Under the pieces are notes generated by a model that saw nothing but the letters and a program-made list of their open reading frames with translations, was not told where the DNA came from and ran no database searches. Shown one piece after another: positions 40,301-51,678 of a DNA stretch of 64,000 bases (positions are counted from its first letter, which is position 1; the number at the start of each line of letters is the position of its first letter). Location: positions 13,725,214-13,789,213 of the forward strand of contig JABAKD010000011.1 of NCBI GenBank assembly GCA_012845835.1, written 5' to 3'. The stretch comes from Undaria pinnatifida. Lineage: Eukaryota; Sar; Phaeophyceae; Laminariales; Alariaceae. Made by a program: the position numbers and the translations under genes.

Positions 40301-43300
40301 TGTACGCGGCGTGTTTTCGGGTGGTATGGGCGCGTGTGGGCTGGCTGCTCCCCCCAGAAGCTGGTTGATGGCGTGCTTGTGCTCTAGCTGTTGTGGTTGC
40401 TGCGCGAGGGCGGTGGGTAGGCGAAGGGGTCGGTCTTGCCACTTCCCCCGTCAAAGGACCCCTACGATACACACCGCGGTATTGCTGTGGAGAAAATCGA
40501 AGGACCCGCTTTGGTTCCAACATTAGTACAAAACGGTCATTATATTTCCGTCCAGGCGCTGTAGTATGTGTCCTTCGTCCTACATCATTGTACATTGTGT
40601 TGGTTCTTTTTTTCTTGTTTTTTGCTCATACCTTCTGGTATCTTGGCACGTTTCTTTCACTTGATCTGTCCCTGGACGCAACTCAGATCCGGGGTCATTT
40701 AAGCAGGCTCTTCTCTCCCCCCTCCCCACTACGGTACGCGCCTTCGTTTTTATCGCGAAAAGGCTCTCCGGCACTTTCTTCCCTCGTCGACTAGTCGACT
40801 GTTAACAGCATCAATTTGCGCGTACCCACGCCGCTGGGCACTCACAGCTGTCTTATTTGTTTTTCGTTTTTGCAAATAAGCTTAACCCCTTTACAACTGG
40901 AAACCCGTTTTGGGAACCTAATTACTTGGATTTAGTATAGGGAGGGGTTCGGGGGCTCTAAAGGGGTTAACAATACACACCCCACGTGGGATTCGAACCT
41001 ATAGACCAACTCGAATAATTATGTTGCTGCTGTTAATAGTATGGTAGCATTCGAGGGTAACCACTATTTCTAGACCACCGGGGTGAACGGCTCTAACAAT
41101 TTGCTGGTGTTACTTGTATGAAAACAAGTATGAGTGCCCCGACGGTCCAGAGTGGTAGTATTACTATTTAATAGTATTGCACAACTCGCTGGGACAGATG
41201 GAAATCTACTGTAGATGATATGGATCATCCGCAGCGACAGATGACAATCTAGATCATCTACGGCGACAGATCACGATCTAAGTGATGTACATCGACAGAT
41301 CACGATCTACATCATGTACGGTAGATCCTATAGCTGCCGCTGTATGGGATGTTGTGCATGATCTGTAAATATATACATGTGGAGTACAGGTCTAACCCCG
41401 TAAGAATGTGCTATTAATAGATCGTACAGATCGTACGGCTTCGACCCGGCAACCAATAAGCTATTGATAGACCATACAGATCTTCCTGAACGATCTAGAT
41501 CGTCAAGCTGGGATCGATCATCTGCCCGACGTGTTTAGTATTGAACCCCTTTGGAACTCGGGTACAGTACAGCACATGGAGTTCCCCAATTAAGCGGTGG
41601 TGTACCAGAACATGATAGCCGTCTTGTTGAAAGCCGCCTTGATTAATTCTGGGTTATGGATGCAATTACCCAGTCGCGCCAAACCATTTTGACCGCCTTG
41701 TTGGATAGCCCCTACTGTATGGTACTACGGTTACCACTGTTAATAAGTATTTCGACACAAAATTGCGAATGTGGTAGTATCAAGGCATCTGTACGTGGTA
41801 CGATGGTACTGCTCTACGAACAAGAACCCTGCAAAGATGAGTTTTGATCAGTTGTTCGATCTCACAGCGTAAGTGTCTATTTTTCTTCTTTTTCTTTTAT
41901 TCCTGAAAAGGTTTTATGATGCACTGACCCCCCGGTTACTGGTGTATGCTGTATGCTGTATGGTGTATGCTGTATTAATAGTGTTTTGTAGAAGTGCGTC
42001 TTAAAGTGTAAAGGTGACGACTAAGGACCGAACGTAGCACGAAGTCACTGTCCGTCCGACCTGGCAATGGTTTTGTGTGATAGCGAGGAGTGAGGAGCGA
42101 AGGGCAACACGAGCTGGCCGGCCGGCCGGCCGTCCCAGGCAGGCAGGCAGACGGGCTCGTGACTCATCATCGCTCGGTGCGAAGGAATCTTGTACCTCGT
42201 CCTTTTCTTCTGCTTGGCTCGCGTAGAAATAACGGTTTTAAAGAACGGGTGAATCGCTTTGGGAATTTTATTTTATATTATACCATGGCTTTTACTCCAG
42301 CTCAACCCGTACATATCATACTTCGTAAAAGATTTTACCCTGAGCGACCTACCTTCTCGACAAGCCATATGGTCATGGTCACAGGTCTTCCTTCTCCTCT
42401 CACCCCCGGTACTTGCCTTCAATTTTATAGCGCATAGGGTTCAGCATAGCCCACTTTTGAGCTTTTTTATGCTCGTCGATTTGCATGCAATTTCCCGAGA
42501 CGCGAAAAAAAGTGACTTGTGACTTGATCACAGCATCGACCATATGAACCAATCCGATCAATCCGATTTGCTGCTGCTGGTGTAGCAGATACATGTGTTC
42601 GAACGGCAGCGCAAGAACCTGTGAGGCAAGCGTGAGGCATGACGATGCGAACTCGGATTGCCTCGAGTTTTTCCTAGACGCTTTTGATGACATCCCCTGC
42701 GTCGCCTATTGGTCCGTATACTATAACCAAGATATAATCAAGTCCCACAAGTGCCAAAACCTTTTTTTATACTTGTACTTCGAAGTATCATAGTATAAAG
42801 ACCCGAAAACGATGTTTGCGGTGTTTTTGATTATCAACCTGAAACGAAGTGTGTGCAGCAGCACAAGCCGGAGAATGTTGCGCGCGTGTATCGTACACCT
42901 GTACCTCCTCCCCTCGCACTTGGGACATGCCAGTATCCTCGACACCCCCCTAGCCCGGGTCGCTTCGGTGGCCGATGCTGTCTGTAATCGTCAAAAAAAT
43001 CAACACTTTTTTCCTGCGTACGAAGTCCACAAGGGAACTCCACCGACGCTGTTGTGAGGCTCTTTACTTGGAATTTGATTAGAATACATGTTGCAGCGGT
43101 GAAAGGGTTTAGTACTACTGTATTAATGTCAAGAATGCAGACTCACACACATTGCTACTGCTACTGCTGCTGTTGCTGCTGTTGCTGCTGCTGTCCTGGT
43201 TTTTATTTTTGCTGTTTTTGTTTCTACAGCGCGCGCTTGGGCCCGTCGGCGGCAACCGGGCTGGTGGGCCTGCATGAGAACGCTTACATCGGCGACTTCT

Positions 43301-46300
43301 TTAGGACGCTGGGATTCTTGCCGCTCACTAACGAGAGGTAAGGAGACGTTCGTAGGAGATGGAGGAGGCGTGTTCCAATAGGGGTAGTACGTTGTCGCCT
43401 ATCAACTTGTGATTGGCGGGGGGCTCTTCACTAATAGCTGAGGATTTATTAATACCTGGTACGTACCAGGTACCTGGTATTAAACATCAGGGCCTTTCAT
43501 GGGTCGGATCACCACTCGCGGGTCGGGTCGGCTCGGCTCGGGTCAGGGTGATCCGGCCCGATCCGAGCCGACCCGTGATATTGGAAAACTTTCTGACTCG
43601 GCCCGGCCCGGCCCGGCCCGGCCCGACCTGTGAGACTTGGAACGATCTCTTGACGCGCCCCGGCTCGACCCGCGAGTTTTGTTGAATCTCCAGCGGGGCG
43701 GGTCAGGACCCATGAAGAGGCCTATTAATGTAATACTATTAATCCAGCAGTAAATAGTAAATATCGCTGGAACAGGATCGAGCAACGAACACTACAGTTC
43801 TTCCGGCCCGCAACTTGTTAATCCCTTGTTGTTTTGTTGCTTTGGATTAAGGGATTCATTCGTCGTGCTGTTCGTACGTGTGTTTTTGTCAATGTTTTTT
43901 TTCGTTGTAAAATACCTACCGTATAGGAAATGGGACTGCTCTGCATTGGGTTGAAAATTCCTTTTTTGCTGTACTTCAAGGTTTGGGTGCGGTATATACG
44001 GTATAATATCATGTAATTGCTCTATTAATATTCAGGAGCCGCAGAAAAGTTAAGCGAAGCCCTACCGCAAGCATGCGCGCTAGGCCACAGAGCTGTCAGT
44101 TGGTTGACTTGTAGTTGACTATACCTATACCCTATTATTAATGTTGACACGCTGGTAATATTAACCCCTTTACAACTGGAAACCCGTTTTGGGGGACAAA
44201 ATTACTTGGATTTAGTATAGGGAGGGGTTCGGGGGCTCCAAAGGGGTCCAGTCGCCGACTTGTTATTTTATTTAAAGGGTGTTTCAGTTATTAATAGTTG
44301 CGTACGGTATTGTTGTGCTGATCTCTGAGTTCTGACTATGCAGATGGTGAGTTATTGCGTGTAAGTCGCCAACGAGTTATTAGTTGGCTGGGTGTTACAG
44401 GACGTTGCGGTTGGTTTCGTGTGTGCAGCTGGCGAGTTGTGGTGTTTGCAGCTGGAGGGTTGTCGTGTTTGCAGCTGGCGAGCGCGTTTGTGGCTCGACG
44501 TGTGGTGTTTCTTGTTTTGAGGGTTAACAAAACAGTACAGCTTTGAGATGAAGGATTGTGGTGCACCAGGTACATGTTTCATGGCTGTAAGCCGGTTAGC
44601 TGTCTATTACTCCGCCCTCAAACGAAGTAAGTTGCTACGCATAAGTCGACAATTAGTTGCTAGTTGGCTAGGTACATGAATACTGGTTGCGTTCGGTAGA
44701 TTTGCGGAGTTGTGCGTGATTGCACCTGGCGGGCGCGTTTGTGGCTCGATGTGTGGCGTGTGTTTTAAAGCACGTAAAAAAAAACTAAAGCTGTGAGATC
44801 GAGGATTGTGGTGTTTATGTACTATGTAGTGACTGTGTAGTGACTGTGTAGTGACTGTGTAGTGACTGTAAGTGACTTAGCTGTCGGAGTAATTGCTCCG
44901 CGACCAAACGAATACCCAGCCCACGAGCCTTTTCAAGGCTTGTGTTTACGGGGAGATGCTCCAACACAAGCCAGTTGATGTGTATTGACGTAAACCAGTT
45001 AGCTGCCTTTTACTCCGCTGTCGAACGAATAACCAGCCCAGGAGCTTTTCGAGGGCTTGTGTTTCCGAGATGCTCGACCGCAAGTCACTTGGTTGAATTT
45101 TACTCCGCCACTGAAGCAATAACTACCCGCGGGGCTTTTGCAGGGCGCGCGTGGCTGGGGGGGGTGGGGGGGGAGAAGGTGGCTGAAAATGTTTCTTGGA
45201 CACTCGCACAGGCAGCAGTACGTGAAACGACAGCACTATCTGTTGTATCACGAGAAGGGTCCTCCAGTAAAAACAGATGAGGCGGTGGCGTGGTATGGTA
45301 TAGAAAGCATTATGACCGCCTTGTTGGGGGAATCCGCCTTATTCGTTCCGGGCTATGGGTGCCCTTTCCCCCTCGCGCCAAGCAATTTTGACCGCCTTGT
45401 ATCGGGATACCGCCTTATATAGGGATACCGCACTAATGGGGGACCCTTACTGTATTCAACAAGTTGGGAGGTGGGAAATTTTGGCGAAAAGTTTGGTCGA
45501 AACGTCAGAACCTCTTAATACCTTAATGATGAAACTGGGGTATGACTCGCTATGCGTTACGAAACAATTCAAGCCTGGCCCAAAATAAGAATTCCGCGTG
45601 CGTACTGAACTATTCTGTAGTTCAAGTTGAAGTTGCTGTTGCGGGTGGCTGGAACGATGAAAGAGGACTGAGCGGGGACTCTCCTCATCTACCCCCCCCC
45701 CCCCCCCTCCCTCACTATCCCTATTGCATGGGATTATGTGTGGAATGGGTATTCGAAAATTTGGCCAACCTGAGGTTCGAGCATTGTGATAGAATCCATT
45801 TTTGAGAATTTCATATTAATATGTTGATAATTTTATTATTCTGTGTGGTTCCAGTGTGTCGATATAGTTACGTTCCGTATCCAGCACGTTTGGCGTCGCA
45901 TTGCCGAACGTTTGCTTTTTTTTTCTGCTGCGTTTGCATGTTTAAACTTTGCCTCGTAGTTTGTGACCACAGATCGCTAGTGTCTTAACCCCTTTAGAGC
46001 CCCGAACCCCTCCCTATACTAAATCCAAGTAATTTTGTCCCCAAAAACGGGTTTCCAGTTGTAAAGGGGTTAATGAGCTGTGAGATAGGCCGAAAAGGAT
46101 GTTGAAAGCTGCGTGTGATAATTTCGATCGCGCGTGTATACTAGCTACTGCTGTAGTCTACACCCTCGTGGATGATGTCTAGGATGAAGCATCGGCACGA
46201 TGACTGGATTTGCTAGATGTCGATGGGTGCCTAGAACGAACGATGTAGTACGAACGGCATATGCCACTCTTCCATAGGCCTCGAATAACCAGTACCCACA

Positions 46301-49300
46301 ACAATGCTACCCTAAAATATCGAACCCGACCTATCCCCCCCCCCCCTTTACGCCATTTATGGTGAAACATTGCTCAGATGAATCACGCCGAAACAAGCCG
46401 GAGTATCTCGCAGCTTGCAAAGACCGGCCAGTATCAACCATTAAATTGATCGAACTCACAGCTGGCGTAGTTGAAACAAATTTGTAAGATATACCCGGTG
46501 TAATGGCCAAACAAGCCGGAGCATCACGCAGCTTGCGAAGATGAGAATCGGGCCTTGAATGCACCGAACTCACAGCTGTATGATACGTACAAATTGATTT
46601 TTTTTCATGACTTATACTGGTACCCGGTAGATAGTATTAAAACATGATGGACTCCATTAAAACCCCACTTTTCAATACCAGGAAACACCATCGCCCCCTG
46701 TGGTTTTGTGGTAAACCTCGTATCACCTGGTACAGCAGTATGGGTCCCCCAATAGTGCGGTATCCCGGTATAAGGCGGTATCCCGGTATGAGGCGGTATC
46801 CCGGTATGAGGCGGTATCCCGGTATAAGGCGGTATCCCGGTGTAAGGCGGTATCCCGATATAGGGCGGTCAAAATCGCTCGGCGTGACTGGGGCATTGCA
46901 CTCATGACCCGGATTGAATACGGCGGCTTCCCCCCACCGCCCAATAAGGCGGCCATGTTGCTTCTCTATACCACACCACACCACCGCCTTATACCGTGCT
47001 GGCGGGCTCCTACCGTAAAAAGCGTGTGTGCGATACGCACATTTCGACCCAAGTCGACGAGGACGAAAATCCTTGTTGGGCTAATAGTGAAGGCGTGCTC
47101 CGTTGTGGGGGGGGAGGTGGGGGCATGCTGTTACCCCGGATCTGAGTATACGAAAAGGCAGGGAGCTGGAGAATAAACTCGAAGATGGGGGAGGGGGGGG
47201 GGGGGGCAAATGTTTTTCCACTCTGAATCCTACTGGTTGGTGGGTGGGATACGGACATTATTCCACTCTTGACTCATACGAAGTGTGCGGTATGTTTCGC
47301 TGTGGGAGACTGGCGCCAAATGCTACTTGAGGGAGGCGTGTGACCATTTCAATAATACAGAAATGTTGCCGTGTTTTCGTCGCAGCTGATAGGTACCTGG
47401 TACAGTGTGGTAGGTGTCACGCTTGTAGGATATTTAGGATGTTGTATGAGCGACGGTTGTATATACCCGCGACGTTAGGTGTGGTGTTGGTTTGGTTTTG
47501 GTTGAGTTTCGTTTAGTCTAGTTTAGTCTAGTTTAGTCTAGTTTAGTCTAGTTCGGTTTTGTTTTCGTTGTAACAGTGGGGAAGGCGGGATAGACCGGAA
47601 GGATTAACATTTATCATCGGCGGGGGTGTCGGTGGGCAGGGTAGTCAAGCCGAGCGGGTAGAACGTAAAACATCAGGCATGCCCGAAGCTTTTTGCAGGC
47701 GCGAGCCTGGTGCATGTGCTAAAACTGTGTGTATATACACGAACTCTATTTCTTTTTTTCCATTCCTTCTGTTTTCTTTGCTTTTTTTGCTTCGTCTCCC
47801 TCCCTTTTCTTATCTCGGATAAGGAGCCTTATATCACCCCCTCCCGTCCCCACTCCGGTGCCTACCTTGTTTTTACCGCGAAAACGGTTCAACATTTTAT
47901 TCTCTCGTCGACTGTCGTCGATTTTGTCCCATAGGCGTCATGTGTGTGCCTAGTTTTATGGAAAATGTCTACTGGGGGGCGGCTCAAAGGCGCGAAATCG
48001 ACCTTGTGATGGCAATACGATGATTGTCACCAAACCACCGGGGACGCCGGTTTGGGCATACAGCAATGTTATACCCCCATCAAGACCACCCTATGCCAAG
48101 CCAATTAAGACACTTTTGTATGGTCATATATGTTGCTACTGCAACAATGATGCCATGATGCTATACTAATAAAAGAGTTCCAACTTTTTTCGTGACGAGC
48201 CGATTTACCTGGTCTAATCTCCCGAAATGCCTTGACCATTTTTGAGCCTCAAAACCCCTCCCGATGCTAATTCCAAGTAAACTGCACCCAAACATGGGTT
48301 TCCAGTTGCAAATGGCTTAAACCGGGTGGTCTCAAAACCGGTACACCACTGCTGTAGGTGAAGCGTTGTGCTTGCAACGCGCTGGACATTAGGCGTACCG
48401 TACAAAGTCGAAGTAACAGACCGCGGTTTAACCCCTTGAGTGACCGCCGCTTACAGTAAAACTAGTATATTGTGGCCATCCCTTGACACGCCAGACATGA
48501 TCCTTGACCGCCCCTTACTCTAAAACTAGCATATTGTGGCCATGCCTTGACGCGCCAAACATGGCCCTTGACTGGCCGCCACCTACACGAAGACTATTTT
48601 TTGGGCAGAAATCACAACTACCTATTTACCAAGTGTCAAACAACCAGCCGGATTCTTGCTCGGCCAGTCAAAATGAGCATGGAACCGACGCAGACCCGAC
48701 CAGAGCCCCCTCCCCCCCCCCCCCCCTCCCCCACCGCGTCCGCTGCTGTTCTCCGCCCTCATCAGCATGATCCGCAAGGCTATTGTGACGTCCGTGTTCC
48801 GCACAATGCAGCAGCACGATTCAGGGGCGTTTCCGGGGCGAGCGGGTGGAGGCGGCGGGCCCATGGGGGGAGGGTGGTCAGACGGCACCCTAGCTCACAC
48901 GACGAGCGCGGGCAGATATGCAGAGGTCGAGGCTGATGCTGCGTCGTGCGTGCTGTGGTGTACCGTGGCGCTCGGGTACTTGGTGTGCGGTCGTCCCAGG
49001 GAAGCGGTGAGTTTTATCCGTGTGTGAGGCGTCTTGGGCGATGGGGACAGGGGGAGGGGTACGTTGGAGGCGTGTGCGAGACGTGTTGGGTTTTAGGGGA
49101 TCGGGTAGTGTACGGTCGTCTCAGGAAAGCGGTGGGTTTTTTGCCGCGGCTTGTCTGCCTGCCTGCTTGCCTGCCTGCCTGCCTGCACACGCTGATTTCT
49201 GACGGCGTTTTCTTCTTCTTGCTCTAGGTGTTTGATTTTGCTTGATTTTTGTGTTCCTACGACCATGGTTTGTTTTAGTTTTTCGTGAGAGGCTTTCTTC

Positions 49301-49797
49301 GACCCAAGAGTTGTTGGCGCCTGTCTTATTACCGTAGAATATGAATGTAGGAACAGCAGCAGCAAGTGAGGGAGGTTAGGAGGGGGTACACCAGGGGTCT
49401 TCCAATAAGGCGGTATCCCGATGTAAAGCGGTCAAAATCACCCCGGCTCGTTTTTTCCTCTTTTTTAGCATCAGGAATGCGAGGGAAGTGCTACTGCCTA
49501 TCGTACTGCTGTGCCGCGATTGTTTCCCCTTTGTTAGGCTCGATTTTTTTTGCCATTTCGGCAACCCGAACCTTAGACGAGACGAGGCTGCAGATGTGGT
49601 TGAGGGGGGGGGGGGCGGCGGCACTGCGCAAGCTGCTGTTCTGCTGGCGTCGAAAGCGCGCCATAAAATGTTTTTGGTTGTTTTTGTGGAAGCTCGTCGC
49701 AAGTTGGGGCTGGTCGGTTCGCCACTGGCGTGGGTTCTCTGCCTTGCGCTGGCGGGTTAACTAACCAAGGGCGCTGTGGCTGTTGTTGTTGTTGTTC

Positions 49798-49856
<59 letters not shown>

Positions 49857-51643
49857 CTTGTTTTTCTTGTTGTTGTTCTTGTTGTTCTTGTTGTTCTTGT
49901 TGTTCTGTTGCCTTTATTGCTAACGGAGAGTGCTTTCTCCGCTGTCGGTATGGTAATTGGTGTTGTTTTGTTTTGTCGTTGTCTCTGAACGACATTGCTC
50001 TGACCGCTGTTTTGCTGCGTTTTGTTGATTGTGGAACTATCTGAGAGTGGCCGCTGCTGTTGCCATAGAGTTTTTGTACGATACCTCTTCAACTAACTGA
50101 CTTAGAGTGCTCTGACCGCGGATGTTTTTTGTTTTGGTTGATGTCGCTTCTGAAACTTACGGAGAGTGCCGTGACCGCCTCCGTTGTTGTCGTTGTTGTT
50201 AATGTGTTGCTGATGTCTCCGAAGCTACAGGCGAGTGCTCTACCCGCTAATAGTTTTGCTTCGCTTTCTGTACTATCTGAGAGTGCTCTAACCGTTTTGT
50301 CGTTCATGTTTTATGTTCCCTCTGCCGGCTCTGCCTCTGTACACAGGTGGTAGGGTACGTGCAGCTCGCCCACGAGGCGTTGGCGCTCTGCGTCAAGAAT
50401 GCTTGCGCCGAAACAGCCAGGTGAGACTAGCTCGAGTTTCTACGTAAACGTCTTTTTTTCTGCGTTCACTCGTGTTTCTAAGATAACGTTTTTGTTTGTT
50501 GTACGTATATTAATAGTTGAAACTATATACCAGGTGCTCGTTTAGGCTGGTTTTTGTTGCGCTGTTGCCAAGCTTTTTAGCTTTTCCTATGATTGTTTTG
50601 AAGAATTCCCCCTCCTCTTTTTAACTTGGCTGCCCATGGGGTTTCAAGCCAACCACATCACGAAGGGGAGGCTTGCACACACGTATTTTTCCATTATTTT
50701 AGTTTGCGCCATTCCTATTACCGTAGTGTCCGGAAGATGTGAGGTCGTTGCATGTCCGGACGAATGTGGTTTACGAATTTATGGTGTTGATGGGTTTTTT
50801 TTTCTGTACCCGACGAGGAACATACGGAAGCGAGTTGCACCGTGCGGTTGCTGCACCCACGTTTTTTTCGAGAAAATTACTCGGAATTAATGTAGTGCGA
50901 AAATAATTGCAGCAGTGAAAGGGTTGCAACTAACGACTTAAGTCGACTGTTGATATTTATAATTGGCTGGCGTTAGTAGTCGACTAAAGTCAGGCGAGCG
51001 AAGCGAGTCAAAACAGAATCCCCCTGGCCGAGGGCCCCCGCTGGAGGATCTCGCCGTGGGGATCTCGCTGAAGGCGCCGCCGGAGGCAAGAAGTACGTGA
51101 TTTAGCACAAATGTACACTCAAAAAGCGTACCAGGTATGATAACTCGGCGAACTTTAGCCCTGGGTGTGATCACGAAACGGGTACGTTTTTGTTTGTTTC
51201 GTGATCACACCCAGAGCTAAATTTCGCCGATTTATCATGCGCTTTTTTAGTGTACAAATAAAATGTACCTGTTTCGTGATCACACCCAGAGCTAAAGTTC
51301 GCCGATTTTTCATACGCTTTTTGAGTGTACAGTTGTGGTAAGTCGCGTATTTTCTTCCTCCCGCGGCGCCTTCAGCGAGATACCTCCAGCGGTGTTTGTC
51401 TCATTTGATCAGACTTAACCGGGATGCACCAGCAATATGCACATGCCGCCCCCATTTGGAGACCTCTCAGTGGTATTACATTGTGTCGTAACGGTCAATA
51501 CTCGTGCGGCATGCCGTGGTACACCAGTAAAATAACACAAAAAAAACGCGTAGAAAATAGACTGGCATCTCTTGGACGACAGCAGCATAGAACACCATAG
51601 ATTTTTCATCGTGGGTGGTTCAAGAACGGTTTATAGTCAAGCC

Positions 51644-51678
<35 letters not shown>

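Larger units (their letters stand above)
36156..43229 (+). other. Zn2Cys6 gene intron 2 (7.1 kb)
   Basis: It holds TAG/AGT microsatellites (36880-37440), family-B copies including a fold-back element (37676-38098), 'GGCACTGTTCAACC' tandem units (38640-38815), a CGGGT-family copy (39170-39385), a family-E copy (39690-39905), a SINE-1 split by a MITE (40612-41090) and a GATC cluster (41195-41530). Confidence 0.7.
43338..48765 (+). other. Zn2Cys6 gene intron 3 (5.4 kb)
   Basis: It holds three consecutive TACCWGGTA sites (43453-43479), a CGGGT-family copy, MITE copies at 44161, 45985 and 48238, tandem blocks at 44340-44815 and 44880-45150, GGCGG-family elements, and a two-unit tandem at 48425-48585. 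It ends in a C-rich acceptor tract. Confidence 0.7.

Noticed and set aside
40980..41090. tRNA gene suggested by GGTTCGAAT-like box B
   Set aside because: The segment continues into a SINE-1 body, cannot be folded into a full cloverleaf by eye, and is shared by several repeats.
49573..50092. Gln-, Val- and Thr-rich open frames
   Set aside because: They are translations of the TTG microsatellite in three frames and disappear outside it.
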